From positions 124,001-188,000 of the forward strand of contig NZ_NKCN01000007.1 of NCBI RefSeq assembly GCF_002245535.1: a stretch of 64,000 nucleotides of DNA, in the 5' to 3' direction. Below are positions 1 to 9,869 of the stretch, one piece after another. The DNA comes from Mycobacterium lehmannii (lineage in GTDB: Bacteria > Actinomycetota > Actinomycetes > Mycobacteriales > Mycobacteriaceae). The notes under the pieces are model-generated. The model worked only from the letters and a program-made list of their open reading frames with translations, searched no databases and had not been told where the DNA came from. How positions within the stretch are numbered: the first letter of the stretch is position 1; every line of letters begins with the position of its first letter. The translations under genes and the position numbers were made by a program.

Positions 1-429
1 GACAAACCGGTTCAGAGCCGAGCGGTCGAACTCCGGCGACTCGTCCAGTACGGCGATCGCGTCGATGACATCCTCGACGAGCGGCCGATAGCGTTCGGTG
101 CGGCTGACCGAGACCAACGTCAACAGCGATCCGTCGACGACCCCCGCCTCATCAAGCGACTCGCTGAATCTCAGCGGCGGCGCACCCGGCCTGGCGAAAG
201 CCCACACGCCCTGCGCCTTGAAGTCGAAACCCGCCAGCACATCCTTGGGTGTGTCCTCGAGAAGCTCGGCGAGCACCGAGACGGTCTCGTCGATGTAGGT
301 TTCGATCGGCGCCGCCGCAGGCAAGACCAGATCGGTCATGCGCCGTCCGGTGAGGATGGTGACCCGGGTGGTCGACGGCCGCCCGGGCGTGACGCTCGAG
401 GCGGATGTCGCTGCGGCGGTTGAGGTCAC
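1..429 (-). CDS. eccD1: EccD1, ESX-1 membrane pore subunit, N-terminal part (cut by window edge)
   Basis: Only the first 143 codons are inside the window; the gene runs off the left edge. EccD is the polytopic subunit that lines the type VII secretion membrane complex. The visible part is the cytosolic ubiquitin-like domain that precedes the transmembrane helices, with recognisable stretches RVTILTGRRMTDLVLP, FDFKAQGVWAFARPG and GSLLTLVSVSRTERYRPLVE. The start is a GTG at 427-429 overlapping the espI stop as GTGA, so it is translationally coupled to espI. The translation closely follows mycobacterial EccD1 (Rv3877 type), and the position after espI is the standard ESX-1 order. Confidence 0.93.
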   Translation of the reverse strand, partial: MTSTAAATSASSVTPGRPSTTRVTILTGRRMTDLVLPAAAPIETYIDETVSVLAELLEDTPKDVLAGFDFKAQGVWAFARPGAPPLRFSESLDEAGVVDGSLLTLVSVSRTERYRPLVEDVIDAIAVLDESPEFDRSALNRFV

Positions 430-1802
430 CGACGTTCGAGCCTGTCGAAGTCGTCGGACAGGGCGGCGGCCAGCTCGACGATCCGGCGCCGGAACGTCTT
501 GCCGAGCAGATCCAACTGGATCTCGGTGCCCGCTGCGATGTGCTTGTCGTACGGCAGCACGATGACCCGCCCCGGCGGTACGTGGCGCTCGAACTGCGCG
601 ACGAGATCTTCGACGTCGATGTTCGGCTTGCCCGACACGATGTGGTTGATCACCACGCACGAGCGGCTGAGCAGATCCTGATATCCGTTCTGCCGCAACC
701 AGTCCATGGTCATCGCGGCCTGGCGGGCGCCGTCGATCGACGCGCTCGCCACGATGACCAGGCCCGAGACGGTCGACAGCACACCGCGTGCGGCGGGCTG
801 GAACAGTCCGGCTCCGCAGTCGGCGAGCACGAGGTTGTAGTAGCGCGACACGATGTTCGTCACGCCCTTCCAGTCCTCGTCGTTGAACTCGCGCCGGGCT
901 CCGCTGTACTCCTCGCTCGAGAGCACCTCGAGGTTCGCGCCGTTCATGCTCGTGTAGGCGCGAATGTCGTTGTAGCGCTGAAGCTCTTTGTCGGCGAGCA
1001 GATCGGCGATGGTGGCCGCGGACTGGCGGCCGGCCCGGTCGGCGAGGTTACCCCCGTCGGGGTCTGCGTCGACGGCCAGGATCCGGTCTCCGCGCACCTT
1101 GCTCATGGCAGAGCCGAGCGCGACGGTCACCGCGGTCTTGCCGACACCGCCCTTGAGCCCGAACACACCGATCTGGTACGAGTCCCTGGCATTTCGGCGG
1201 ATCCGGGTGTGCAGTTCCATCTCGTAGAGCTCGTCCGGTGACAAGCCCAGGTTGATCCGCGTCAGCATGTAGAGCACGTGCCGCCAGCCCCGCTGTGACG
1301 GCATCTTCACCGCCGACTTCACCCCGACATGCGACAGCGCGTCGATTGCGCGGTGATTGCCGATGGTGGCCGCCGACGTCTGCGCGGGCGGGGCGCTGGA
1401 GAAGGCGCCGTTCTTCTCCGATTCGGCGAAGTGTTGGCTCGGCGCCGGAGCGGGCGCAGGCCGCGGCGCCGGTGCGGGCGCCGAGCGTGGCTGCTCGAAA
1501 CGTGCGCCGGCCGGTGCACCGCTCATCGGCACCCGCATCATCGAATTCGGTTGCGGCGGCGGTGGTGTCGACCGCGCGGGCGGCATCTGCGTGGTGATCT
1601 CGTTCTGCTGCGGCGGCGGCGCCTGTTTGGTCTGTCCGACCGGCACCGTCGGCCCCGTCATCTCGACAGGGACGTGGCCACTGGGCATGGGTGCGGGCGG
1701 GCGCGTGGCCGCACTGGTGGTGTCGCGATCCACTGCGTCGTCGTCGGCTGTTTGGACAGCGTCTCCCGCGGAGTGGAAAAGCCGGTCATAGTCTGCCGAC
1801 AT
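426..1802 (-). CDS. espI: EspI, ESX-1-associated MinD/ParA-like ATPase
   Basis: 458 residues. The first ~190 residues are a proline/alanine-rich, low-complexity tail. The rest is a SIMIBI/ParA-type ATPase with deviant Walker A KGGVGKTAVTVALG (about residue 217) followed by ILAVDADPDGGNLADR. In M. tuberculosis the homologue Rv3876 is not essential for ESX-1 secretion but has been linked to down-regulating it when ATP is low. It lies between esxA and eccD1, as in other mycobacteria, and its stop overlaps the eccD1 start. A second, related ATPase gene is present at 13.7 kb. Confidence 0.92.
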   Translation of the reverse strand: MSADYDRLFHSAGDAVQTADDDAVDRDTTSAATRPPAPMPSGHVPVEMTGPTVPVGQTKQAPPPQQNEITTQMPPARSTPPPPQPNSMMRVPMSGAPAGARFEQPRSAPAPAPRPAPAPAPSQHFAESEKNGAFSSAPPAQTSAATIGNHRAIDALSHVGVKSAVKMPSQRGWRHVLYMLTRINLGLSPDELYEMELHTRIRRNARDSYQIGVFGLKGGVGKTAVTVALGSAMSKVRGDRILAVDADPDGGNLADRAGRQSAATIADLLADKELQRYNDIRAYTSMNGANLEVLSSEEYSGARREFNDEDWKGVTNIVSRYYNLVLADCGAGLFQPAARGVLSTVSGLVIVASASIDGARQAAMTMDWLRQNGYQDLLSRSCVVINHIVSGKPNIDVEDLVAQFERHVPPGRVIVLPYDKHIAAGTEIQLDLLGKTFRRRIVELAAALSDDFDRLERR

Positions 1803-1893
1803 GGGAACCTCTCTATGTAGTCGCTAAGCGAGGACACACACGCGGTGGGCAAGACCCCCCGAAGGATGAAACCTGCCCACCCGCGTGCAGTTC

Positions 1894-2193
1894 CTATCCG
1901 CCGAACGAGCTCTCGATCATCTTGTCGGCCTGGAACATGGTCCCCCCGCTTCCGCCTGCCTCCTGAATGGTGGCGGCGAGTTGCCGGAGGGCGGCGTTGA
2001 GCTCGGCCGAAGCGGTGTCCCAGCGCATCTGCACGGCCTGGTAGGCCTCCGAGCTGGTGCCGCCCCAGACTCCGGCGAGAGCGGTGAGAGAGGCCTTGCC
2101 CTCCTCGAGCAGACCCTCGGTCCGGCCGACGGCGGTGTTGATCTCGGCCGACGACCCGTCGATCGCCGCGTAGTTGTAAACCTTTTCGCTCAT
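1894..2193 (-). CDS. esxA: EsxA (ESAT-6), secreted WXG100 protein
   Basis: 99 residues, a helix-turn-helix hairpin of the WXG100 family, with the WGG turn in ALAGVWGGTSSEAYQ at about residues 39-53. It pairs with EsxB and is exported through ESX-1; in pathogens the pair is needed for phagosome damage, and in fast growers ESX-1 influences conjugation. It follows esxB by 28 bases in the same operon. Length and the central motif match ESAT-6 (Rv3875) well. The start ATG at 2191-2193 is preceded by a purine-rich ribosome site on the minus strand. Confidence 0.97.
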   Translation of the reverse strand: MSEKVYNYAAIDGSSAEINTAVGRTEGLLEEGKASLTALAGVWGGTSSEAYQAVQMRWDTASAELNAALRQLAATIQEAGGSGGTMFQADKMIESSFGG

Positions 2194-2221
2194 GGTGTGT
2201 TCTCCGTTCGTCGGGTTGGGT

Positions 2222-2521
2222 TCAGAACTGCATCGCGGTCGACAGCGCCGCGGACTGGTCGCTATCCGTCGCGGCGTACTGCGCGCCGGCGGAGTGGATG
2301 TTGGCCGAGATGTCGTTGAGCGCCTGGACCTGACGAACGGCGGCTTCGTGGAAGCGCATCAGGGCGGCTTGTGCGGCCGAGCCGGCCTCGCCGATCAGCT
2401 GCGCGGACAGGGCGCCTGCCGTGGACTCCACCTGTCCGATGACGGCCTGCAGCTCTCCACCGATCCGTTCGAAGTTGGCTGCCTCCTTGGCGAGGACAGC
2501 AACATCGGTATTCATTGCCAT
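2222..2521 (-). CDS. esxB: EsxB (CFP-10), WXG100 partner carrying the export signal
   Basis: 99 residues, homologous to CFP-10 (Rv3874): VAVLAKEAANFERIGGEL and VESTAGALSAQ match the family. The C-terminal YxxxD export signal recognised by EccCb1 is present as YAATD, followed by the short tail ending STAMQF. Unusually the WXG turn is not WxG: the aligned residues read LIG within SAQLIGEAGSAAQ (codons CTG ATC GGC), so the conserved tryptophan is missing. EsxA retains its WGG. The fold should still form because the flanking helices are conserved. Directly downstream of ppe68 and co-transcribed with esxA. Confidence 0.96.
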   Translation of the reverse strand: MAMNTDVAVLAKEAANFERIGGELQAVIGQVESTAGALSAQLIGEAGSAAQAALMRFHEAAVRQVQALNDISANIHSAGAQYAATDSDQSAALSTAMQF

Positions 2522-2606
2522 GCTGGATACTCTTTCTCTCTTCCTCTGTCCTCACCATCGCTGGCGAGTCTTTCCGGTCGGGTGACCGGGAAGTCGTGGT
2601 GGACGA

Positions 2607-3902
2607 TCACCAGTCGTCGTCCTCGTCTTCGCCGAGGTCCTGGGGTAGGACCCGCGGCGCCGTCAATCCGTGCTTGCTTCCCCCGCTGATCGCTCGCTGG
2701 CCCATCTGGCCCATCGGTCCGGCGCCGCCTCCCGCGCCGACCGGTGCGAGCCCGGCACCGCCTGCGCCGGCTGCCGCGCCCGGCCCGCCGGACATCGCGG
2801 TCGGCTGACCGATCAGGTCGGCCATCAACGGGGTGCGGGCCATCGTCCCGCCCGCACCGGGCAGCGACGCGGCCCGCACGAGGCCCGCGCCAGAGGTCGC
2901 CCCGGAGCCACCTGCCAGCGGGTGATTCGACAGCGGGCTGGCCCCGACCAGTCCCACCTGCATCTTCTCGCTGCCCAAGCTGCTGCCGAGCTGGGTGAAC
3001 AGCGAGGTGACCTGTTGCAACGGCTGAGTCATCTGCTGCACCGGCTGCATCACCATCTGCATGCCCTGCTGCGGCACCTGCGCCAGCGTCGAGCCCAGTT
3101 GCGACGCCATCTGCATGCCCATCTGCATGCCCTGCTGGGTCATCTGGTTCGGGCTCGCCGCCCGCTGGGCGAGGTTCTCGGATTTCTGCACCTGCCCCTG
3201 GGCCTGCTGGGCCGACATGCCGATCTGTGCTGTCGCGCGTCCTCCCTGCAGGACCGCCGACTCCATCGAGGCCTGCGTGCTCACCTGCGCGATCACGGCG
3301 TTGCGCATGGCCGTCATCGGCGCCGACGCCGCGGCGTACCCAGCCGCGACCGCCGTCGCGCCGGTGGCCACACCGGGTATCACGATCGGCTTGGGCGGCA
3401 TGATCGGTTCGAACAGGAGGTTCACGGCGGTCTCGGCCTGGTAGACGTCCATCGCCCCGGCCGCTTGGTTCCACATGCGGACGAAGTAGTCGAACTCGTT
3501 GATCCCGATGGGTACCGTGTTGACGCCCAAGAAATTGGTGGCTTCGAGCACCGCGTGGGTGATGTGGTTCTGCTCGATCTCCGGCAGAGGCGGCGTGGTG
3601 GCCATCGCCAGGCTGTAGGAGTTCGCCTGCGCGGTGGCCTGCAACGCTCGCTTCTGGGCCTGCGCGGACACGGTCCGCAGCCACGCCACCATCGGCATCG
3701 TCGCGGCCACGACCCGCTCACTGGCCGTACCACTCCACACCGCCGTCAGAGACGCCAGGCTCGCGGCCAACTCGTCGGCCTGCGTTTCCAACGAGATCGC
3801 CAACGCCTCCCAGCCCGCGGCGGCCTGCAGCATCGGCGCCGCGCCCGCGCCGGCCATCAGCCGGGCGGTATTGAATTCTGGCGGCATGGCATGCCAGAAC
3901 AT
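2607..3902 (-). CDS. ppe68: PPE68, ESX-1-associated PPE protein
   Basis: 431 residues. The N-terminus [20 protein letters not shown] carries the Pro-Pro-Glu motif at residues 7-9, and the PPE domain runs to about residue 180 with [11 protein letters not shown] and [16 protein letters not shown] Met/Gln-rich linker (about residues 210-300) follows, then the conserved [20 protein letters not shown] block, and an acidic tail ending EDEDDDW. All of these match Rv3873. PPE68 pairs with PE35 and is bound by EspG1 before export. It is encoded between pe35 and esxB, the standard arrangement. Confidence 0.95.
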   Translation of the reverse strand: MFWHAMPPEFNTARLMAGAGAAPMLQAAAGWEALAISLETQADELAASLASLTAVWSGTASERVVAATMPMVAWLRTVSAQAQKRALQATAQANSYSLAMATTPPLPEIEQNHITHAVLEATNFLGVNTVPIGINEFDYFVRMWNQAAGAMDVYQAETAVNLLFEPIMPPKPIVIPGVATGATAVAAGYAAASAPMTAMRNAVIAQVSTQASMESAVLQGGRATAQIGMSAQQAQGQVQKSENLAQRAASPNQMTQQGMQMGMQMASQLGSTLAQVPQQGMQMVMQPVQQMTQPLQQVTSLFTQLGSSLGSEKMQVGLVGASPLSNHPLAGGSGATSGAGLVRAASLPGAGGTMARTPLMADLIGQPTAMSGGPGAAAGAGGAGLAPVGAGGGAGPMGQMGQRAISGGSKHGLTAPRVLPQDLGEDEDDDW

Positions 3903-3952
3903 CGTCTAGGTCTTCCCTGGTCCGTCGAGTGAGAGTGTGCGGTGGTCCGCGC

Positions 3953-4246
3953 TCAGAACGTCGTGGCGTTCGCGCCGTCCACGGCGGTGTAGATCCCGGC
4001 GCTTTCGATCACGGCCGCGCCCATCCGGGCCAACTCCTGCTGGGCGAAAGTGTTCATCGCGAGCGTTTCCACGCCCTCGGCCGCGAAAGCGACCGCCGCC
4101 TGCGCCGACACCTCATCGGCACCGGCCGGAACCAGTGCGGTGACCGCCGCACCGGCCGTCGTGCCCGCAGCGAGGCCACGGGTGCCGTTAGCCACGACCT
4201 GGGTGCCGACTCCGACCGCACCCGGATTGTGCATCAACGGTTCCAT
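3953..4246 (-). CDS. pe35: PE35, PE-family partner of PPE68
   Basis: 97 residues. The PE domain is divergent (the N-terminus MEPLMHNPGAVG has lost a clear Pro-Glu pair), but the core ALVPAGADEVSAQAAVAFAAEG is the family signature. A YxxxD export signal is present as YTAVD close to the C-terminus. It should form a PE/PPE heterodimer with PPE68. A strong ribosome site (GAGGAGA) stands 7 bases before the ATG. It is separated from eccCb1 by 166 bases, the largest gap in the operon, so it may have its own promoter. Confidence 0.93.
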   Translation of the reverse strand: MEPLMHNPGAVGVGTQVVANGTRGLAAGTTAGAAVTALVPAGADEVSAQAAVAFAAEGVETLAMNTFAQQELARMGAAVIESAGIYTAVDGANATTF

Positions 4247-4412
4247 CTGTTCGTCTCCTCGTGGGTCATGAATTCAATGCGTATGAACTTGTGCACGCTC
4301 GGACGCCGCTGTCCCCCAGCCAGGAACCGTTCCCCGACCTCTTTGCTAAGGCCTCGCCACTGAATTTGCTGGCGTGTCTCGACCAATCTTAACCGCGGCC
4401 CAGGGGTGCTCA
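4247..4412 (-). promoter_or_regulatory. Leader of pe35-ppe68-esxB-esxA (probable internal promoter region)
   Basis: This 166-base gap between eccCb1 and pe35 breaks a run of genes that otherwise overlap or nearly touch. It is less GC-rich near 4340-4400 and ends with a GAGGAGA ribosome site for pe35. I infer an extra promoter that boosts the substrate genes relative to the machinery genes. No -10/-35 pair is clear enough to name. Confidence 0.4.
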
Positions 4413-6170
4413 TTACACAACTTCTTCTGGGGGGTCCACATACGCCGCCTGGATGACCTCCTTCCCATCCGGCGAGACCAGAAATCCCTGGCCGGGGGGA
4501 CGACGCTTGAGCCGGACCTCACTGGAAGGAAACTCCTGTTTCTCCCCCGAGAGGAACAGCGTCGGAGAACCGGCGCCGTACGCGGCGCCCACGAACTTGT
4601 CCATGGTGGCGCGGTGCGCCTGGCTCATCTGACAGGTGACGATGATGTGCAGGCCGATGTCGGCGGCCGCGGGCAGCAGCGGAAACAGTGGAGCCATCGG
4701 CGGCACCACACCACTGGCGGCCACGATCATGTGCCAGTCGTCGACGAGCAGCACCACATCCGGCCCGCTCCACCAGGATCGGGCACGCAGCTGGGCCGTG
4801 GTGAGGTCCGCGGGCGGGAGCCGCCTCTGAAGGTTGATGGCGAACGCCTTGATCGCCTCTTCCAGGCTCGCGTTGTTGCGGTTGATGGCGCCCGCCGCCA
4901 GAAGATGTGTCTCCGGAACCGCGTCCAGCAGGCCGGACCGGTAGTCAGCCAGCATGAACCGCACCTGGTCGGGGCTGTTGCGTGCGCAAATCGCTTGCGC
5001 GACAGCGTGTGCGATTCGCGTCTTGCCCGACTTGGGCCCACCGAAGATCAACATGTGCGGTGTGGCGTGCATGTGGTTGTAGGCCACGGCCATGTCGGAT
5101 TCGCGTAGACCCAGCGGCACCGTCCACCGGGTGCGGTAGTCGGCATCCGGGCCGGGCGGGTTGGGGTCCAGGTGGTGCAGGTAGATGCGTTCGGGCAGGA
5201 CACGCACCTTGGGAGCCTGGTCGGTGTGCCGCGCCGCGATCACCTGGACCGCGTCGGACATCGCGGTGACGAGGTTGTCAGCGCTGTGCACGCCGTCGAG
5301 CCGCGGCACTCCGATCATCAAGTGGTGCTTCTCCATCGACACCGCGCGGCCGGGCCGATTGGCCGGGATCTCGCGGGTGATGCGGTCGATCTGCGTCTCA
5401 TTGACGTCGCCCAGCCGGAACTCGACCTTCGTGCCGAGGTAGTCGCGCACGCGGGCCTTGAGCTCGGTCCAACGCGGCGTCGAGATCACCGTGTGCACAC
5501 CGAACTGCAGGCCCTGGCCGGCAAGATCCTGCACGACGGGCTCGAGGTCAGCGAACTCCGCGACGAACGCCGGCCATCCGTCGATGACCAGGAACACGTC
5601 GCCGAATGGGTCGGCGGCCAGCGGATGATTCGCGTCGTCGCGCATCTCGCGATAGGCGGCCATCGATCCGACGCGGTACTGTTTGAACATCGCCTCGCGT
5701 TGCCGCAGAACGCCTTTCATCTCCGCGACGACGCGGTTGACCCGGTCCGGCTCGGAGCGCGTGGCGACACCGCCGACGTGCGGTAGGTCCTCGAGGTACA
5801 GCAGGCCGCCGCCGCCGAGGTCGACACAGTAGAACTGGACCTGCCGGGGCGTGTGGGAAGCGGCCGCCGACAGGATCAACGTCTGCAGGAAGGTGGACTT
5901 GCCGGTCTGTGGTGCGCCGCCGACGGCGATGTTGCCGCCTGCCGACGACGTGTCGATGCCCCACACCTCCTGGCGGTGCCGGCGCGGTTCGTCCATGATG
6001 CCGAGGCCGAAGCGCAGCGGCTGACGCTGCCGGTCGCTGGCGATCAGTTCGTTGACCGGTGTCGGATCGGCCAACGGCGGCAACCACATCCGATAGGCCC
6101 GCGTCTCTCCGGTGGTCAGCTGGTCGAGGACCACCTCGCGGAGCACCCGCTGGTCCGGTTCGATGCTCAT
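4413..6170 (-). CDS. eccCb1: EccCb1, ESX-1 FtsK/SpoIIIE ATPase, soluble half
   Basis: 585 residues containing two FtsK/SpoIIIE-type ATPase domains. Walker A motifs are [12 protein letters not shown] (about residue 85) and [13 protein letters not shown] (about residue 378). Walker-B-like strands are [11 protein letters not shown] and [11 protein letters not shown]. The C-terminal domain binds the EsxB tail. The ATG overlaps the eccCa1 stop as ATGA. Splitting EccC into Ca and Cb proteins is characteristic of ESX-1; together they form the motor of the secretion complex at the inner membrane. Confidence 0.96.
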   Translation of the reverse strand: MSIEPDQRVLREVVLDQLTTGETRAYRMWLPPLADPTPVNELIASDRQRQPLRFGLGIMDEPRRHRQEVWGIDTSSAGGNIAVGGAPQTGKSTFLQTLILSAAASHTPRQVQFYCVDLGGGGLLYLEDLPHVGGVATRSEPDRVNRVVAEMKGVLRQREAMFKQYRVGSMAAYREMRDDANHPLAADPFGDVFLVIDGWPAFVAEFADLEPVVQDLAGQGLQFGVHTVISTPRWTELKARVRDYLGTKVEFRLGDVNETQIDRITREIPANRPGRAVSMEKHHLMIGVPRLDGVHSADNLVTAMSDAVQVIAARHTDQAPKVRVLPERIYLHHLDPNPPGPDADYRTRWTVPLGLRESDMAVAYNHMHATPHMLIFGGPKSGKTRIAHAVAQAICARNSPDQVRFMLADYRSGLLDAVPETHLLAAGAINRNNASLEEAIKAFAINLQRRLPPADLTTAQLRARSWWSGPDVVLLVDDWHMIVAASGVVPPMAPLFPLLPAAADIGLHIIVTCQMSQAHRATMDKFVGAAYGAGSPTLFLSGEKQEFPSSEVRLKRRPPGQGFLVSPDGKEVIQAAYVDPPEEVV

Positions 6171-8398
6171 GAGGTCACCGCCGTCTCCGGAATCGGTGCC
6201 GCGGTGAACGGCCGGATTCGCAGCCGGGTCTGACCGTTGGTCTGGGGTCGCGCTTCCCCGTTGTCCTGCCGCGCGGCGGTCGGCACATAGTTCACACCGG
6301 TGTAGACGCTGTGGAACTTGACCGGATCCTCCATGCCGACGCGAAGGAAGCCGACACCGCTTTCCTTGTTCGTGATGTACTGCGCCTCAGGGGTTCCGAT
6401 CACGGCCTTGGATTCGGCGGAACTGGTGGTGCGCAACGCGATCCGGTAGGTCAGGTTCGGCTCGAGCTTGTCGATGCGCACACCGCCGGTGTTCAGTGAC
6501 TGTGTCGCCAGCAGCAGGTGCACCCGCAGCGAGCGGCCCACCCGGCAGATCCGGTCGAACAACGCGATGAAGTCCGGGTGGTTCTGCAGGAGTTCGGCGA
6601 ACTCGTCGACCACGACGAAAAGCGTTGGCAGCGGCGGCAGGTCGGCCCCGCGTTCGCGATGCTTCTCGTATTCTGCGACGCCGGACAGCGCGCCCGCCGC
6701 GCCAACCTGCATACCGGCCTGCCGCAGGATGGACTGCCTGCGGTCCAGTTCACCGCTGAGTACCTCGCCCATGCGGCTGACCAGTTCGGCTTCCTCTTCC
6801 ATGTTGGTGACGACGGCGGCGGTGTGGGGCAGCTTCTCCATACCCAGAAACGTCGAGCCACCCTTGAAGTCGGTGAGCAGCAGGTTGACCTGGTCGGGGT
6901 GGTGGGTGGCCGCCAGCGAGAGGATCAGGGTCCGGAGAAACTCTGACTTACCCGAACCCGTTGTGCCGATGAGCATTCCGTGCGGGCCCGCGCCGAACTC
7001 GGCGCCTTCCTTGATGTCGAGGTGCATGATGTCGCCGGTCTTGAGTTCGTGGCCGAACGGGATGCGCAGCCGGTCGCGGTCGGTGTCGCTGAACATGCGC
7101 CACCGCGCCGGGGTCACCTCCTCGATCGTCTGCGCCCCGACCAGTTGATGCCATTCGGTGGCGACCTTCTTGTGCACCCGCACGCTCTTGTCGATGATCG
7201 TGCCGGTGATCGACCAACCCGCCAGCTTGCGCGCGATGCGGGCGGCCTGCCCCGGTGTCATCTGGTCGACCGTCGACGTGATGAGCCGGAAGGTCTGGTT
7301 GGGCAGCCGATCGTCGGCGGTGCCGTCGTCCGCCACCCGGATCCGGTAGGCCGAGCCACGGTGATTGCCGAGCGTGATGACCGTGACGCCGGCCCGGCCG
7401 TCCACCGGGAACCCGGCCTTACCACCGGTCAGATCGAACACGACGACGTACGGTCCGCTGGGCGCCGCGTCCGCGGTGTGGGGGCCGCGCGCAGTCAGGT
7501 CGCTCAGGCCGTCGGGGCGGGTGAAGATCATCCGGGTGGGTCCCGCCGCGTCCGTGTCGGTCTGGTGCTGCACATGCGGTAACCACTTGAGCCAGGCCCA
7601 GTTCGGGTCCTCGGGGTTATCGATGAGCACCCGCATCTGAAGCAGGTCCGGCGGGTGGAACACCGCGAGGTGACAGATCATGGCGGTGAGCAGCCCCGCC
7701 GCGCCGTCCGGGTCACCGCCGATCGCGATGGTCGGAAAGGTACGCAGCTGCAGGAGTTTCGGGCAGTCATGGATGAGCCCGTGGGTGCGCAGGAACTTCG
7801 TCACCCACATATGGCTCACCGGTTCCAGGTGCGGTTGCGGTGCGCCCTGCGGACCGGCCAGCTCACCGCCGACCGCCGGCTTCAACAGCCGGTCGACCGC
7901 GGGTTCGGTGCCCAGCCCGATCCGGGTCGCGGCGTAGAAGTCGGCGTTGGTCTGCCGGGACCACTGGCGGTTGGTGCCGATGATCGACAACAGGTCGTGC
8001 GGGTGTGGCGCGTGGTAGTTGAAGAATGTCACCTGAGCGGCCGCCGACGACGTGACGCGGGTGCGGAGCCCGGCCAGGTAGCGGAGATATTCCTTACGGT
8101 CGGCGTTGATCTCGGGGACACGCTTGCCGCCGGGGCCGCCTCCCGCCATGAATCCGACGGTCGCCATGATCATCATCAACGGCATCATCAGCATGTAGGG
8201 CGACAGTTGCCGGATACCAGTGAAGATCATGATCGCGATCATGCCGAGCATGCCGCCACCCATCACCCACGGCAGCGCCTTCTGGATGCCCGACGGCGGG
8301 ATCTCGACTCCGAGGTCTTCCGGCGGTGCGACGTTGATCTCACCGGGCGTCAACCTCGGTCCACGCTTGATGATCGGGGTGAACTTCTTGGTCGTCAT
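6167..8398 (-). CDS. eccCa1: EccCa1, ESX-1 FtsK/SpoIIIE ATPase, membrane half
   Basis: 743 residues. The start was placed at [15 protein letters not shown] (ATG 8396-8398), which overlaps the eccB1 stop as ATGA; the frame is open further upstream, but that would intrude into eccB1. Two transmembrane helices lie at about residues 38-80 ([19 protein letters not shown] and [16 protein letters not shown]). An FtsK ATPase domain follows with Walker [14 protein letters not shown] and Walker [13 protein letters not shown]. It couples ATP hydrolysis to substrate export with EccCb1. Confidence 0.96.
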   Translation of the reverse strand: MTTKKFTPIIKRGPRLTPGEINVAPPEDLGVEIPPSGIQKALPWVMGGGMLGMIAIMIFTGIRQLSPYMLMMPLMMIMATVGFMAGGGPGGKRVPEINADRKEYLRYLAGLRTRVTSSAAAQVTFFNYHAPHPHDLLSIIGTNRQWSRQTNADFYAATRIGLGTEPAVDRLLKPAVGGELAGPQGAPQPHLEPVSHMWVTKFLRTHGLIHDCPKLLQLRTFPTIAIGGDPDGAAGLLTAMICHLAVFHPPDLLQMRVLIDNPEDPNWAWLKWLPHVQHQTDTDAAGPTRMIFTRPDGLSDLTARGPHTADAAPSGPYVVVFDLTGGKAGFPVDGRAGVTVITLGNHRGSAYRIRVADDGTADDRLPNQTFRLITSTVDQMTPGQAARIARKLAGWSITGTIIDKSVRVHKKVATEWHQLVGAQTIEEVTPARWRMFSDTDRDRLRIPFGHELKTGDIMHLDIKEGAEFGAGPHGMLIGTTGSGKSEFLRTLILSLAATHHPDQVNLLLTDFKGGSTFLGMEKLPHTAAVVTNMEEEAELVSRMGEVLSGELDRRQSILRQAGMQVGAAGALSGVAEYEKHRERGADLPPLPTLFVVVDEFAELLQNHPDFIALFDRICRVGRSLRVHLLLATQSLNTGGVRIDKLEPNLTYRIALRTTSSAESKAVIGTPEAQYITNKESGVGFLRVGMEDPVKFHSVYTGVNYVPTAARQDNGEARPQTNGQTRLRIRPFTAAPIPETAVTS

Positions 8399-9867
8399 CG
8401 GCCGCCTCCGGACTGCGCTGCGGCCGGCTCGGCGGCAGAGGTCCCACCGACCCTGCGCGGGTTGGGATCCGGTGGCAAGGTGTCGTGCTCGATGAGCGCC
8501 GCCTCTTTCGACAGCACCGGGCCGTCCATCAGAAGTCCGACCACCTGCCACGGCGCGGTCGTCGGACCGGTGAGCCCGAGTGTCTTGCCGGTGTCGGCGT
8601 TGGGCAGCCCGTACCGGACGCCCTGCGGATCGATGTAGTAGAGGCTCTCGCCGTACCGCGGATCGGGCGACTGCAACTGGATGTACTGTCCGCCGTCGAT
8701 GTAAACCGTTGCATCACCCCCGATCTGCTCGATGCCGGTACCCATCGCCGACGGTGCGATCGGCAGGTGCCGTCCCGCGATCACCGTCGTCTTCGGCGCC
8801 TGATCCCCCGGCTCGCGCTGCCACGCCCAGCACAACGTCGGGGTGTCCTCGCGCAGCAGGATCTCCAACGGCTTGTCGGGCAGCGGTGAGGCGAAGACAT
8901 GTTCGGGGATCCGGGCGACCACGCTGGCCTCCACCGACGGCGGCGTGACCAGACCGAACGAGTTGGTCGCGCGCAGCGCGGCGGCGGTGGTGTCGTTGAT
9001 CCTCGCGACACCGTCGGGCAGCACCACGAAATGCTGTTCGCCGTCCTCGGTCAGCGCCTTGAACACCGAGCCGATGACGAGATTGAGCGGCAGCCCAACC
9101 GAATTGGGAGTTCCGAAGGCCGGGATGTCGGGAAGACGCCATGGGCCCGCGTTGGGAAGCGCGTTGAACAACCCCTGCGAAATCGGCGTCGCCCGCGCTG
9201 TCACCGGGACTCCGACCGCCGAGGTGACCGCGCGATCGGCGAGATCGATGTCGTGCCTGCCGCTTTCGGTCACCAGCCAGATGTCGTTTTCGTAGGAGAC
9301 CAACATGCCCTGATCGGGGCGCATCGGCCCGACCGAGGCGTCGGTGACCAGGGGCCGGACGATGATCGACGATTCCAGGTTCGGCGCCACGCTTTCGGGC
9401 TTGGTGACGGTGTCACACAGCGTCCACATCGAGTTCGCGCCGCCGACCGGCGTCGCGTAAGGCGCCCCGGGGATTCCGATCGACTGACCCTTCGGCATGC
9501 GGTTCAACTCGTCGGACTTGACCGCCACCGGCGTCCCGGCGTTACCGAGCACGAGCCGCGCCGAGGTCAGGTTGTACACCGGCCGCAACTGACCGCTGCC
9601 GGGCAGCACCACATAGAGCTGATTGGTGTTGCGATCGACGACAAGTGTGTCGTCGCCGCGCTTTCCGAGCGGTTTGAAGTAGGCCAGCAGCGCCGCACCA
9701 AGGCATACCGCCACCGCGATGACCACACCCGCGGAGACGGCGCGGCTGTAGAACTGCAGCGGGTCGTCGAACATCCGGGTGTCGCGGCGCACGATCGCGT
9801 GCTCGACGCGTCGCAGCAGGAAGCGCCAACCGCTGACCTGCACCTTGGTGGTGAGCCGAAATCCCAT
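8395..9867 (-). CDS. eccB1: EccB1, ESX-1 membrane complex subunit
   Basis: 490 residues. A short cytosolic N-terminus ([19 protein letters not shown]) precedes one transmembrane helix at about residues 44-66 ([19 protein letters not shown]), then a large periplasmic domain. This is the standard EccB architecture with its R-repeat periplasmic fold; EccB is part of the core translocon with EccC, EccD and EccE. It starts 2 bases after the eccA1 stop, and its own stop overlaps eccCa1. Confidence 0.95.
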   Translation of the reverse strand: MGFRLTTKVQVSGWRFLLRRVEHAIVRRDTRMFDDPLQFYSRAVSAGVVIAVAVCLGAALLAYFKPLGKRGDDTLVVDRNTNQLYVVLPGSGQLRPVYNLTSARLVLGNAGTPVAVKSDELNRMPKGQSIGIPGAPYATPVGGANSMWTLCDTVTKPESVAPNLESSIIVRPLVTDASVGPMRPDQGMLVSYENDIWLVTESGRHDIDLADRAVTSAVGVPVTARATPISQGLFNALPNAGPWRLPDIPAFGTPNSVGLPLNLVIGSVFKALTEDGEQHFVVLPDGVARINDTTAAALRATNSFGLVTPPSVEASVVARIPEHVFASPLPDKPLEILLREDTPTLCWAWQREPGDQAPKTTVIAGRHLPIAPSAMGTGIEQIGGDATVYIDGGQYIQLQSPDPRYGESLYYIDPQGVRYGLPNADTGKTLGLTGPTTAPWQVVGLLMDGPVLSKEAALIEHDTLPPDPNPRRVGGTSAAEPAAAQSGGGR

Positions 9868-9869
9868 GG

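Noticed and set aside
405..1241. Long + strand open frame opposite espI
   Set aside because: It is the mirror of a clear ATPase gene in GC-rich DNA, with no ribosome site and no recognisable domain.
2670..3932. 420-codon + strand frame opposite ppe68
   Set aside because: Arg/His/Leu-rich translation typical of antisense frames; ppe68 on the other strand matches its family throughout.
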